A stretch of DNA of 64,000 nucleotides, taken from contig NC_134756.1 in assembly GCF_050436995.1 (NCBI RefSeq), forward strand, positions 5,828,001 to 5,892,000, given 5' to 3'. The number at the start of each line of letters is the position of its first letter. Position 1 is the first letter of the stretch. A program made the translations under genes and the position numbers. The notes beneath the pieces are model-generated. The model was not told where the DNA came from. It made no database searches and worked only from the letters and a program-made list of their open reading frames with translations. Positions 40,085-53,605 of this stretch are shown piece by piece. Source of the stretch: Anticarsia gemmatalis. Taxonomy: Eukaryota > Arthropoda > Insecta > Lepidoptera > Erebidae.

Positions 40085-40144
40085 TTAACTAGAATTATTT
40101 CGATAAAAGTCGTATTCGAATTTTATCAAAATAATTCTAATTAA
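40085..40144 (+). other. long hairpin 129 bp upstream of an ASPP exon
   Basis: Arms 40085-40108 and 40121-40144 (TTAACTAGAATTATTTCGAT-AAAA and its inverse) pair over 24 bp with two mismatches around a 12-base loop. In the pre-mRNA it would fold in the intron just before the acceptor at 40271-40272. It could be a MITE remnant or a structured intronic element. Confidence 0.55.
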
Positions 40145-40272
40145 TGTTATAATCGTTCTTTTTAATTGGATATTTGCAATTTAAAAGAATGATTTTTATT
40201 CTCAACAGCGATGAAAATAAGTACTTAATTTTTAATTCATATACTTACTTGTTTGTTGTATTTTGCCCACAG

Positions 40273-40419
40273 TTGGGGGAAGGGGTGGAGCTGACGTTGG
40301 GCGAGCTGCGCGCCATGGCGTTACGCCAGCAGCAGCAGATCGACACACAGCACCAGCTGCTCTGTGCCAAGGAGCAGCGGCTGCGGTACCTCAAACAACA
40401 GGAGGCTAGGCAACATCAG
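40273..40419 (+). CDS. ASPP exon, start of conserved N-terminal coiled coil
   Basis: A 49-codon exon between acceptor TTTTGCCCACAG and donor CATCAG/GTAACA, phase 0 at both ends. The translation contains LTLGELRAMALRQQQQI and AKEQRLRYLKQQE, a close match to the family segment LTLAEL...RQQQQIE...KEQRLKFLKQQ at the start of the ASPP1/ASPP2 coiled coil. In vertebrates this region mediates binding to polarity protein PAR-3. In Drosophila, ASPP acts at adherens junctions with RASSF8 and Csk to restrain Src. The exon is GC-rich (CAGCAGCAGCAG) against an AT-rich background, as expected of coding sequence. No start codon lies in the exon; the frame stays open upstream to 40174 only by chance in the intron. 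Confidence 0.93.
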
Positions 40420-40436
40420 GTAACAACTACCTAATA

Positions 40437-40684
40437 TCTATACTAATATTAAAAAGCTGAAGAGTTTGTTTGTTTGTTTGAACGCGCTTATCTCAGGAAC
40501 TACTGGTGCGATTTGAAAAATTAACAGTGTCAGATGGTCCATTTAACGAGGAAAGCTTTAGGCTATATAACATCACGCTACGACCGTTAAAAGCGGAGTA
40601 GCAACGAAAAATGTTACAAATACGGGGAAAATGATAACCAATTGTCTCTTCGGTGACGCAAGCGAAGTTGCGCGCGTCAGCTAG
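40437..40684 (+). mobile_element. non-autonomous Helitron next to an ASPP 5' splice site
   Basis: Same family as 17497-17762: TC-TATACTAATATTA head, short (TTTG)3, body, hairpin CGCAAGCGAAGTTGCG and CTAG/T end. It is 248 bp long. It begins only 17 bp after the exon end at 40419, so the +1 to +6 donor bases are intact but almost the whole proximal intron is transposon. The body is more diverged than other copies. Confidence 0.85.
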
Positions 40685-43600
40685 TATTACATACACTTCT
40701 TCAACGGAATTCGTAGCTTTACTTACAGTTGTCAATAGTTGCACGCAACACAATAGATTTGAATAGTTGATGAACACGATGGTTTGGTTGTTGGGGGTTG
40801 GAAGTTTAGTCAGTGGAATGAAATAAAACTACTTACACGGTACTAAACTTGCTGTTGATGGTGTATATCATTCATGTCCAAAAATCTGACTGAAAATAAA
40901 AGACTCACTAAATACGGTCCTGGAAGACTTAAAAAAAGCCTCTTAAACCAGTTTTTAGCCGTATTATTTTTAAACAAGTTACAGCACTTGACTTGTATAG
41001 CCTCTTTACGTAGGTTTCAATATCTACTTGCCCTTCAGCAAAGGCCCTGTTTAACCTCGATCCAATGTCCCAAGACACTCTTATCAATGTTTTTCTCCTT
41101 GTTATTCTATCTTATCTTAGTCTTTTTAATATTACGGTTTGAAAATTTTCTACGTTCTATTTTACTAAAATATACAAGTCCCTTTGCAGTGAAAATAGAC
41201 AAATTGGAACCGTATTCATCCGAGACCTATTCTAGGCTTAGACAATTTTTAGATCTAGCGCAGAGTCATAAATAGTAGTTTGGATGTTATGAATTGGCAT
41301 CAGATTTACATTCGTATTGTCGTATGAATGGAACGAAAGAAATCTGAGCCTGACTTAAAATAAAAACATCGTTTTCTTCTTTTGTTAAAACTACTTTTTT
41401 TCTTTTCCGCGTTTACGGATTACGGCTCTAATTCCGTTCGACAAAAAGTTCTGGTAACAGTGCACTCGGTGGCACAAATACTAATAGTAGTTAGAAAACT
41501 CTAAATAAAATCGGTAAAGTATATCATAAATCTAGAACTAAGGCTTTAGCAGTAACTCTGGCTACTCTCAGGGGACTAAGTGTACTTAGTACTTAGTTAC
41601 TAGTGAGCCTTTACGATGTGATTCCCTCTAGTAATGATCTTACACTCACATAAAGCTTTGCACATTGAGTCTTAAACTTACTAATCAAAAATTTTTGACT
41701 GTCTTAAAGAATATGCCTTAAACTATCTTCATTTAAAAATAGCAGACATTATGTTCTAGATGTAGGTTAATTTATAATTTCATTATTTTTTTAATCAGCC
41801 TTCGTACCATACACTCACTAGTCTTTAGCAGAAAATTACTTAGAATTTGTTAACAAGAGAGAATAAAACGTAATTTTGGATATGTTTTTACTTTAATGTA
41901 AGATAAAGAACACTATTATATTGTTTTTATAAAACATCTAGTTTAGAAACGAAGTCTCACGTAAATTTAATAACACTTATCGATTTTGTATTTCTAACAA
42001 TGTGTGGGTAGTTATTTCCATACAACAATGCTCAACAACAACAATATACAAACATGGATACACATATCTATTATTAGAATCAGAATGCACCCACAAATAC
42101 ACTAATACAATTTCCACTGAAAGTGCCGTTAATTCTCAATACAATACGCTCCCGTAAATATGAAGCAAACCACCGGTGCTTAGATTATATTAATGACGGT
42201 GGCTAGGGAAGGATAATATCACATAAAGTATGCAGCGTACTTTTATGAAATTAAAGGCCACGGCATAAAGGGAAAAGGTTATGTAAGTAATACGTTCTTA
42301 GAACGGCATGTATGATTCAAAAGGAAAACTCTCCGTGGGACCTTTGATGGATTCAATTTGTAAAAGTTAGAGTCGGTAGCAGTGAAATTTAATAGTCTCG
42401 GAGGACGTAGTTACTAGTCGCTGAGATGACAACGACAGGTCGGAAGTTTATTGAATAAACTACGAGATAGTGCCGCAAGAATTCTTTGTCGCCTTTCTTT
42501 TAAGATTAAATTAATTATAAGTGTAAATGTTTTATAGAAACGTATTTTAAAGTAAAGGTATAGATCTGCTTAACTTTACTGAGTGATTGCCAAAGTCTGA
42601 GTGATTAATTGAAACCTCTAACATTTCTAGTATTAGACGCCTTCGTGTCCAGACACTAGACGGAGCAACTTCCCACACATAACCTTAATCGAAACCTACC
42701 TAGTCGCCTCAAATATTATCGCTCCATTACCCGTTTTGATGTCCTAGTCCATAGAGAACGCACTGAATTACACAATATACCTTTTATTGGCGAACAAACA
42801 GAAAGAAGCACTCTGAATGTCCATTCAATTATCTACGTTCTCTTTGAAGCGACACTGAATTCGCTTCCCAAATACTTTGAAGTCAGGGCCGTGGTACTTT
42901 TAGATTTTATAAAGAAATGAATACGCAGTGTGATTAATCAACCTCTGTGGATCAAAAGCACTTTTATTTTTCTTTGTAAAGACAAAAAAATATCTAGTTT
43001 ACTTTCCCTCTTTATTTTTTCATTCCCTTTAGGTGTTTTGTTATTGAGTCAAACGTTGGCTTCCAAATCATAAATCGCTTAGTGTCTTATATTTTCTTTT
43101 GTTTCGTTCATGAATTCATATTTCTGCCATTATTATTAGACATGTACGCATAATTTATTATCTTTTTTCAAAACTTTCTATAAATATATTGTTTCAGTTA
43201 CGAAAGTATTAAGTTTGTTTTTACGCAGTTTTATTACATTTTACTATAAATATAAAATAAGCTGTAATAACATAGTGATCTACAGCGCAGTTGCCTAACT
43301 ATTATAGGGTCTTTTGATTATAAGAGTCAAGTTAGTTATGTATCTATGAAGACAACCGAATCTTGTACAATTACTTAATTTATTATTGGTTTATTTGGTT
43401 GTGCCTACTCTCTATAATAAAAAAAATGTTTAATGTAAGTAAGTACCTACCAAAAGTATAGGCAAGTTTAGCAATCACTAAGTTCTGTCAACAAGACGCA
43501 GCTGTGGAACTGTATCGACAAGGTTTGCAAACAATCAACTATGGCAGCCTTCTCGACCTACCGACCTTCGAGAGGAATCTAATAACTGACTCTAGTGTTT

Positions 43601-45008
43601 ACCCAAAAATGTATTCTTGTACCGTCTTAGATATCCGCCAAACTATTTACAAAAAGTTTCCTCCAACTACATAACTTAAGCATTTAATGGTTTGCTCCTA
43701 CGTGTTTTGCCAGAAACCTTTTTTACTATGTTACAATACACTTTAAGAAACCCTTGCTGAATTCAGACACAATAGACCATTCGCTTTTATCTGACCGCAA
43801 GATAATCTCAATGCGTTAATAAACATTCTCGAGGCGTAGAGAAAATTCCTATCAAATATTTACCAAATGCTTTCAATTTATAAAAAACCTTTGTTTTTTT
43901 TAATAAAATTAAGAATATTAAATTCACACTTGAATAGCTCTTTGTATAATTCCACACGAATAACAATAAAATAGGCTGAACATTTTATTTGTAAGTAGCG
44001 CGATAAAAAACGACACGTATGAAAAGGTAAGGTGTGAATTTTTAAAAAGGGTTTCAGAAATCCGTAATAAAAGACAAAGGATTTATAATGAAGTACAAGA
44101 GGCTCGAAAGTAAATGGAACGAAAATTCTTTGTTCTCTCTTACGACTTTTGTGTCGAACTTTTTAGATTGCTTTTGTGTAATCATAACTGTATTTAATAA
44201 TTTAAGTCTGGCTTGTTTTCACTTCGTAATTGACTCTGACAGTTTATCATTTCAAGTTGTAAAATTGAATATTACTACGTTCGTACGATTGTTTACTTTA
44301 CAGTCGAGATCTCGAATCTTGTCGAATTAATTAAAGGGTATTCTCATGACGGTGAATTAGATTTGAATAGTGTTGTTTTCTTCTGGGAATCGATTATTAA
44401 CTTGAATATGAAATAATGACATTATCTAAAAGCCGTTTGAACTGATTTGTGATAAACCAATTTAATCTACTTACTTCCCTGCTTGTGAAACTTTTTTATT
44501 TATGAGAACAAAACAAATATTTTTGTATCAAAATTCTTAAGTAATTTGCTTATATATTGTGATAAAACTCGCACAAAGTAACTTATCAGAACGAGATCGG
44601 AATCTTTTGGAGAAATTGTGAACAGATAAGGGAGTAAAAAAATTAAATTTTCCCCGGTCTTAATAAATCTCCCGGGCCGGGCCGGACGCGCGTTAGCCTA
44701 ATGCGATATTTATCGCTCGCCTTAAAGAAATAAACTCTTCTCACGCAATAAGTACGCCTATAAAATAAACAAAATTACCGACTACGTCAAGCTTTATAGA
44801 GATTTAATTTTATATTCATAATATTTTTTCCTTTATCGACCATCTATTATAAAAAATAATTTATTGTTGGAAGCCGTCTCTACGTATTGGACACAAGTTT
44901 TGAATTATATCGTATTAGAAACTCAATGCAATTCGTCCTATTATATAGCACTAAAATAAGTGTATACGATTTCTGTACAGTCAACTTATCTGATGTTTTT
45001 TCTCGTAG
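40685..45008 (+). other. ASPP intron between the first two coiled-coil exons (remainder)
   Basis: The intron runs 40420-45008 and ends with acceptor TTTTTTCTCGTAG. It contains a 133-codon open frame (40874-41275) with no recognisable domain, which I do not call. A short CG-rich patch occurs at about 44671-44696. Nothing else recognised. Confidence 0.6.
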
Positions 45009-45135
45009 GTGGCGGTAGAAGGCGAGCGTCTACGCCGGCTACGCGAGCGCGTAGAGGCGCAGGAGTTGAAATTGCGCCGGCTACGGGCGCTACGAGGGCA
45101 GCTCGACAGAAACAAGCAAGCGAATATCGCACTTA
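45009..45135 (+). CDS. ASPP exon, middle of coiled coil
   Basis: A 127-nt exon, acceptor TCTCGTAG, donor CTTA/GTAAGT; enters in phase 0 and leaves in phase 1. It encodes about 42 residues including GERLRRLRERVEAQELKLRRL and RALRGQL. These correspond to the Glu/Lys/Arg/Leu heptads that follow the KQQ segment in vertebrate ASPP (…EKLKRLKEIAENQEAKLKKVRALKG type), with Lys largely replaced by Arg. No residues appear to be missing between this exon and its neighbours relative to the family. The leftover A at 45135 joins CG of the exon at 61107 to make a Thr codon. Confidence 0.93.
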
Positions 45136-48100
45136 GTAAGTGTTGGTTTACATAACAATATAGCATAGATAAGAATATGTTAGTACTCGTAACTACGTCT
45201 ACGAAAAGTTTCTTTCAGGCGTATATCTTTTTATCTACTTACACCATATTGCTTCTAATGAAACCAATATAACCGGCAAAATGTAACACGTTTCGCTAAA
45301 ACCATTTTTATCTATACCCGACCTTCCAATTTCATTATCTCTGTACTAGTTGCCAATTCGACCTAGAATTTAGGCGTATGTTCGTGTATTATCCCAGCTC
45401 TCCTAGTCACGTATTCTACACAGTGCAGATTACATTAACCGCATACAGATTCACCGAATGTATGCTAATATGTCTCGTTGAGGATTAATACCAGCGAGAT
45501 TGTGTCAACAATCGTGCCCTATTCAATTACAGCTACCATTTCAACGCGACTATCGAACAATATTGACGCATTAACGGGTATTTAGGACCAATTAATAGTG
45601 AACATAAATTAAATTTGTTTTGATTTGATTTATAGTACGCCGTTTGATTACAAACGCTTGAAACATTTTGATGTTTTCTTTCAATTTTTAAATAATTACT
45701 GATTTCAATATTTACTATTATATTCTACAACCAACGTTGAACGTTTTCCGCTACTTGGTTTTATGCGTTGAAAATATCTCTATGTCTAAAATCTAAAAGG
45801 CCAGATAGACAAATGAAAACACAGATCGTATGTCATGTCCTAGATACAAAACCGTTTTCAAGATATAACACCCTCTGCAGCTTTCGATATCGGCTGTCAC
45901 TAGCAGCGATACAACACACGTTGACAAATACAAACGGTCTAAACCTCAGAACTTACTTACTTACTTTAACCTCACTCTATAAACTGATATTCAAAAGCTA
46001 GTTGCTTCGGCTACGGCGTGGATTTTGTTCTGAAAAGTGCCACTTTAGAAGTTTTAACTATCGTTTCTGCCTGATAACTCACAAAAGTCTTAGAAAAATA
46101 CACGTCTCTTTCCGATGAGAGTAGGCAGAAAACAAAGATCAACACTTTCTTCTCGCTATACAGTTTTTTTGCTTCAAATACCTGGTTCACATGAAATTCC
46201 TGGTTCATGTTCCATGTCCTAAGTTCATGTTTTCCACTAATAGAATAAATAAAAATGCGACACACCGTGTATAACTCTACCAGTCAGACAATTTTCTTTT
46301 TTATGTGAACAGACATAGAATAAATATCTCGTTCGATTAGAAGCCGCGGGTTAGGATATAATAGGGTTAAGAGGATTAATTGGTTTCCACTGAGAATCTT
46401 ATCTACAATGAACTGAATATAAAGTGTTCTTTGTTTATTTGAATGATAAACAGCATCAAGGGTTTTCCTTTTATCGAGAGGAATTTAAACTTTTTCCTGT
46501 TGTGAAGGACTGCACTTCTCACATTACTAGTAAATGAAAAAAGGTTCAACGAGGTCGCTACTTATCCCTACTTTCAACTGAACCAATCGTTTCAAAGAGA
46601 TTTCTCCTTGTTTTCCTCATTGATTTATTTATATTCTACAACCTACTTCATTTTATGTAGTATCATTATTCATGCAATTTTACTTTGATGTGGAAGCCTT
46701 GTTTTATAATGAGGATGTTTATGTTATTGGTTTATAAAACACGTTTACATCAAACGATTTTTTAAACAGTCGTTGGTGTGATCCACATTTGTCCAATAGC
46801 CAGTGACATTTCTGAAAATAATCTGCTATGAATAGAACCAAATACAACGCAATCAAACCAACATAATGAACTCAACAACTAATATTGAATTTCCCGAACT
46901 GTTTATCGCTTTTATTATTTAACCAAATTTCAATTTGGTCGTCATTTACGCAAGTTATTTCAGAATTCAGTACAAATAATATTATATTCAAACGTAATCA
47001 TATTTCTAGTTGTATTTATAACTACAATTCTAACCATACAACTGCAGGCGAGGTCATAACGTACATTCACGGCAAGTAATCAATAGTGTTAATACAATAT
47101 GAGCCGGACAACGATCGATTCCAAAGAGTTGTTTGTTACAGTTAACAAGAAAAGTTTCAAGCAAACTGATCGAGAACGTTCCACGGTAGGGCTAAAAGAA
47201 ATAATAAAGAAATTAAAAGCAACGCGATTAAGGAAGTTGGAGGCTTAAGTTTTAAATAAAGGAGTAAATTTAGATTTGTTGAGGGGTTCTTTTATCAACT
47301 TACGTATCCATTTAACGGACTTCAAATACAGATTTTCGGTTAGGAACTAATTATAAACAGTAAGAATTTGATGTTTCTTTAGACTACATTGTGTTTTTAG
47401 CTATTCATGTATTAAAACATTTTATTAAAGTACATTTGCTTAAATTTTCGGAACGTAATGATTTTATCGGCCATAAAATAAAACAATCGATTAAAACGAG
47501 TAAAACCGTTTTCTGTTAAACTATGTTTCGGTAAAATGCATCGAATTTAAAAGTCCTATAGAGGCAAAAGAGTTTCCGTTTAAAATAAAATTGTAGTATT
47601 GTGATCGCCGAATCGTGTGATTTCATTGATACCGAACGATTTCCATTTAACACGGCACTGAAAGAAATTAAATTAAGCACGCCTTGATTACCGTTAAAAA
47701 ATACGCCACTGTTGCAATTTATATTATGTCTATTTTTACTTTCCGCTTTAACAATCATTGCTGTTCTGGAACACGACGTATGAAATTACTTGTGATCAAT
47801 ATAAAGCGCAATGAAGTTGCCTGTTGATTACTTTATCAATAATTTGACTTTTAAACGAGCGACTTTTCGAAGCAAACTATTGACGAATTTTTTAATCGAA
47901 GCAAAGATTGTTCATCACTACGTCATTTTTGAACGATGAAAAGCAATCTACGGTTAATAAAATTATTTTTTCATATTCCTTTATCATATAGCCTTTGCCA
48001 TACATTTATTATTAACCCAAAATTGGTCTCGAACTATCTGAAGCGATGCATGTGGGTCACATTACTGGCTCAAGAGCAGTCTATTTGCGATGCCGACGAT

Positions 48101-49660
48101 GAGTCTGACATTGTACTAACAGCATTGAATGCAACGCAAATAGTATTTCATATTTATATAGTTGATGATGTGAATCGTTACATTCATTAATGTTAGTGTT
48201 GCGTAATAAATTGTAAACAAATATCTATGCGCTCTAAATCTTTTAATAGATTGTTTTGTTGACTGACGGATAGGCTAATCTTTTAACTCAACGTTCGGTT
48301 TGACTAGTTGTGTTGTTGATCTAGTTTTTGTGTCATTTAAATATATAAATATGTTACCAACCAAGCATCCAGTTCAAATAGTATGGAACAATACTAAGAT
48401 TGAGTGTATAAAATGTCGTTTGCATTGTGAAATGTCACGAAGGAAATCCTATTTCATAAGAAAACGTAAAACGCCAAAAGTATGATAGTCGCGTCAATTT
48501 TAAATGGAAATTAAATACATAAAAAGGACTTGAAAAATTCGGCTTTACGATATTGAATTAATAATCTCACAACCCAATAAGAAAGATGAGAGAATATTTT
48601 AATGTTGAAATCCTTTAATTCCCCACCTAAAAGAGGATTATCGGGAATAAACGCAATACTTTACCGATCAAATTAATAATGATTAATCTTTGTAAAAACG
48701 GGTTGTGTTTAATAAAAAGGTATAATAGACAGAAGTTGGTCGCCTTGCGGTAGAATAATTGTTTACAGATCAAATATACATTTTTTAATATGCCTATCAA
48801 TTATATTATTATTAATAGTACTTCATACAGTACTCTTTGGTCAAATTTGTTTTGTATTCAAATTAATATTACAAATTAATTTGTTGGTTACATAATCTTT
48901 AGTATATTGGCAAACTTTGGACTGCAAAATTGTTATTTGAAACTAATTAAAACATTAATTTGATTGCAAAATGTATGGTTTGGTTATATATTGGTAGGTA
49001 TATTGCTATAAATATTGGTTAACTACAATATACAAAGGAGATTCCTCAGTGGTTACCTTTAGACTTTGTTACAAACTTATTTGTTCTATATTACATTTAA
49101 TTCTAACATTACTACATACTTCATTATTTTGAAACTTTCGTCATTGGATTGAAACAATGGATTTGTAGTGACATTTCTCATTTTAGGTATTATCCGTTTC
49201 AAAATAAATTCTGCTCATGGAATCTCTACAAAACAAAACAGAATTGACTGATCTTTAAATAAATGAAACCTTTCAAACGCTCTGTAGAGATTAAAACAGG
49301 CTCAACAACAGACACGTCAGTATTTTCATTTTCAAAAATCATAACGGTTAATAGAAATGTCAATCCGGCGGTATCGCAGTTCCGCAGTCCAAGTGGGACG
49401 TCTAGTCGTTTTATCGCCTAGTGACCAGGCGCAATCGGTCCAATTGTCCCCCTCTGAATCAACAGGGTTAACTCTACAGCTTTGTATTACGTAATACGAT
49501 CTTTAGCGGAATTTACTTAACTGCTAAGCTTTGAAATTAGTTTATTTCAAGAGAATTATTTTAGGCAAATATTTCGTGTTAAGTGTATAATATTTTTTCC
49601 AAAAGAACTGAGTTCAAAGTAAAATTTTACTTAATTGGCAAACAAGCAGACCATAATAAT
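45136..49660 (+). other. ASPP 16-kb intron, proximal part
   Basis: AT-rich DNA without a recognised exon or repeat. The largest chance ORFs are about 84 codons (46011-46265 minus, 47936-48190 plus). Confidence 0.6.
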
Positions 49661-49840
49661 ATCATCTGGACGCACGAACTTCTAAGGATATCTCAAAAAA
49701 TAGTCGTCAAATCTGGATCAAATTTGGTCCCACACGAAAAGCACCACGATTAAACAAAAAAATCCAAAAAACGTAATCGTACGATGATAACTGTAAAAAA
49801 AAACGAACTCTGAACCTCCTTTTTTGAAGACAGTTAAAAA
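49661..49840 (+). repeat. degraded copy of a dispersed lepidopteran repeat
   Basis: The sequence runs ATCATCTGGACGCACGAACT, then GATATCTCAAAAAATAG and ATCAAATTTGGTC, then ATCGTACGATGATAACTG and CGAACTCTGAACCTCC, ending TTTTTTGAAGACAGTTAAAAA. I recognise this order, and especially the CCTCCTTTTTTGAAG(T)C(G)GTTAA end, as a high-copy repeat of moths and butterflies. Its class is not clear to me. No TIR is evident in this copy. Confidence 0.55.
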
Positions 49841-52800
49841 TCGTTTTAGTTTGTATCAAAAGTATCAATATCAAGTATCTATTTGTATTTCAAAAGGAAG
49901 ACATTGTAAAGGAAAATATCTAATGCTCTTAGGGACTCGATGAGAGCTATTACTTAGTTTCCTGCTCCGATATTTTTCAATAAAATCTGAAGGACCTATT
50001 AGTTACGAGGATGTCCTGTAAACAGAATATCTGAGGTAGATTTATAAGGCTATTTCCGTCGTTCCGCTTACCTTACTTTGTCGTATTTTAAAACTATATT
50101 ATAAGAAATAGCCTTATCGATACATACATTTACAAGGTGTAATTTGACCAGGCTCTCTTGAGACCCATCCATTTCAGTATGATTGCAAAAGTATACTACA
50201 CAATTTAGAAACCGTGGTTGTAGTATACAAAATAATATACGTAGCGTATTTCTCTCCGAGTACAGATAATATCGGCTCGTCCATAAACTTGGCACTCTGG
50301 TAAATGTCACACGCCGATAAATATCAACACACGTGAACTTATTGGGGCGATGTTTGTACCTTCCTCCGAATAGGATTTCCTTTGCTAAAAAAACTTAGTA
50401 TAGAAATACACACTGTATACTTTTTACTGGACGTAAACGTCATTGTACCTCGATATATTGTGAACTTTTCCATTATATTGTTATTAATAGCTAAAAAAAA
50501 TCTGCATTTAAAAAATGACTGCTTTTTATTCTTAATGTTTAAGGCTTTCCCGTGACTATGTTATAAAGGGCCAAACAAGTAGTAATATTATCAAAACTCT
50601 TTGTGAAAAACTAGTAACATAATCTACATACTTTTTGTGGACTTATTGAGGTCAACTCGGTTTAGTTTGAGACCGCCGATCGCTATTATTTTATTTCAGG
50701 CTACTTACCATTTCAAGGTTGTTGAACTTTGCTCTTATACTTAACGTTGTAAGTATGAAGAATAAGGTAAATTAAGGTTGGCATAATATTTAAATGTTTG
50801 GCGAAAATAACAAGTGAATTCACTGCTTGAATTGTCATTTTAATTATTTAAACAGACCGTATGTCACGGAAATATGGATGCGAATGAAGCAAAAGAAGTA
50901 TAAGCAAGTGGAAACTTTTAGTCCGTGTTTGGTTCGAAACCCCTATGGAAAATGTCCTGATTATATAGGAAGGCTATAGTTAACGTGGGAAGTTATTTAA
51001 TCATGTTCGAGCAATCCAATCGATGTAATTACTAGCAATCCAACAAACATTCATGGGTTGTAGATCTCAATATCCATCTGACCCGAACTATTCGCCCTAT
51101 CTGCGGAAATATGTCAGACGCTGGCTCAAGCTAGGCATAACACGGATAATCCAGATATTTAGGTCCTCGAGTGACGTCTACCAATCGTAGAATGTTCTAG
51201 ATTCGTCTAGAATCCGATCGCCGATAATTAAAAGCACTTCGGCTGAGTCAAATCCAGTTCGGTTCGCTTAGTAATCATAACCGCACTGCAATGCGGGCTT
51301 GTATTTGTATGCCAATTAATGTTTCAATAATTGCCATCAAACGATCGATAGTTCGATAGAAAGTTCTAATCCAGAGGGGGATTGTAAAATATTGATTAGA
51401 CGTATTTTTTTTACGAAGTATAGCATTTGTATATACAATCATGTAAAACCATTTTTCTAACAAAGAATTAAATAAAATAGGTTTAAAAATTTAATTATTC
51501 TAAACTTTTTAGGTATTACAAAAATACAAAAAACTTTTATTGAGAATGATGTTGAAATTTGAAGAACGCTTTGAAATGTTTGAAGTGGGATTCCTAAAGT
51601 AGTGAGCAAACGAATTACGTGCGTTTAAAAATAGTTAGTTACTTAAAACAGTTGTCTTACTGTTCATCAATATTATAATCGCTTTATTATCTTTCAATTT
51701 TCATTTGTTCATCGTAAATTATCTTTGTCATGTCGCCCACATCTTACAAAATTGGTTTTCTTTAAAAAGTATTTTATCGGGGGAAAGTTTAATTAAGTTT
51801 CTATTTTATTCTTACAATGCCGTTGCGTAAATATTGTCGTCTAATGTTCATCCTGATTTGTCAAAGCACAGTACACCCCAGGTTTGTTTTAAGAACACCC
51901 ACCAAATTACTGTTTGAATTTTTTAAATACTCATCCACTCCGGTAATCCACGTTTCGAACATTTTACGATTAATTTGCGGTCCCACATACCTCTCTAATA
52001 TCGATAAACGACAATAAATACAATGAAAGATTTAATTTCGATGTTTTATTGCTCGTAAATCTTTTATTATTCTCGAATTCGGGCATCTTTCGCGACATTC
52101 GTAAAGTTTTATAAGTATTTTATTGCTTAATTAAAAATCGGATATTAATATCTCCTCGGACAGCTACATTTTTAGAATAGTAAAATATAGAGTGGTCCCG
52201 AAATGGAGTTTAAATTACATAACTCGTTCTCGCAGTGAATTTATTGTGACTGTTTTATTTTTACGTCCCTTCGTTTATCAATGCGTCTTCACTCCTAAAC
52301 GGTTAACGACTTTATTATTAAAGCAGTAAAATGTAGATGATTTGTTTCATATTCTAAATGAATGTCTTATACTTATAAATAAATATTTAAAATTGACTTT
52401 CCTCAAATTAAGATATTTACGGCACGATATCATAAAATAGTGATTAAAATACTTTCCGATTCTTTATAGGGGAATATTAAGAAATTCTTTTCATTTTCTA
52501 ATAAAAATTGTATCTTCTAAAAATATTCCGTATAAAATACGGCAAGAGGACGTGCTTATCATGGGCTTATCACTTGCTCTTAAATTAATTGGGAAATGGA
52601 TATTTCAGTATCCTTGAAGGTTAATACAGTTTGTCGAGTCCACCAAGAGCTATAAAGGCTATGAGATAGGATTGGAAGTGCGAGCTTCTAAATAAATAAC
52701 GACGACATTTTATGGACCATTGATTGGTCGATGGAGCGTGAAATTTGTGTTGTTACCACAATTTGTGTTTTCCTCAAGCAGATAAAATCGTACTACTATA

Positions 52801-52899
52801 AGTTGGCAAAATCACGTCTGTAGCAAGTCGTAGGAGTTCAAAGTTCATATTAAGATTAGTTACAAGGTTGAGTTGGGGTGCGACTAAATTTCGTCGGGT
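49841..52899 (+). other. ASPP intron interior, nothing recognised
   Basis: AT-rich, chance ORFs up to 80 codons, no supported feature. Confidence 0.5.
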
Positions 52900-53026
52900 T
52901 ATAAATGTGCGTTGGGGCAATTTGGCTCACTCCTACGTACCTTTAGTGACGTGATAGAGATAGATTGTGTTTTACGAGCGAAAATCAAGTGATTGAGTGT
53001 AGTCTTCGGTTTTCTTTAGTGTAAGT
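52900..53026 (+). promoter_or_regulatory. candidate internal promoter with a 92-nt non-coding first exon
   Basis: A TATAAAT box (52900-52906) lies 29 bases before the A of GCTCACTCC (52929), the usual spacing from TATA to start site and an initiator-like context. 92 bases downstream is GTAAGT (53021-53026) after TTTAGT, a near-consensus 5' splice site. The exon so defined (52929-53020) has no ATG. If used, it would be an alternative untranslated first exon splicing to 61107 or further, giving an ASPP form without the first part of the coiled coil, or an unrelated non-coding RNA. The signals are seen; their use is inference, and chance co-occurrence in 16 kb is possible. Confidence 0.3.
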
Positions 53027-53605
53027 GCCTTTTGTACTTTTTGCGGGAAGTGGTGATATACTGTAGCTATATTTATCTATTTAAGTTAGTGCCATTATAG
53101 TATACAATTCGATTTTTGTAATGCATAACAAGTTTATTTGAAGTAGATTTAGTACCTCTTACACTTTTTCTGCATAAACATATAGTTTAGTACTATACGG
53201 TGATAACGTGCAAGGCTTTTCTTTAATAAGGAGCTGCATCGCATGTTATTAGATATATCAAATAGAACATTGCAATGAAACCTCGTTTCATTTGAAATAA
53301 TCAAAAAAATCGAATATTTTTAATAGTTTAATAAAACTATAGTTATCAATGTAAAACAATGTAGCATATTACCTAATTTCAGAAGCGACAATTTACATTC
53401 GAATGCACATTACAGTTGTGAAACTACATGTACGTTGATTTGACTTCGTCAATACAACTTGAGAACTCCGCAGTAAAGTTTACGACAGATAATTATGTTA
53501 TTGCTCTAGTTATTCGCGAATGCACAACGAACACGCATTAGCACTTGACATAATAATTTAATCACACATCATTTGACTATTCTATATAACTTATTGTAGT
53601 ATACT
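53027..53605 (+). other. ASPP intron interior, nothing recognised
   Basis: AT-rich with no open frame of note. Confidence 0.5.

Noticed and set aside
40874..41275. 133-codon open frame on the + strand within an ASPP intron
   Set aside because: Hydrophobic, low-complexity translation with no family resemblance; likely chance in AT-rich DNA.
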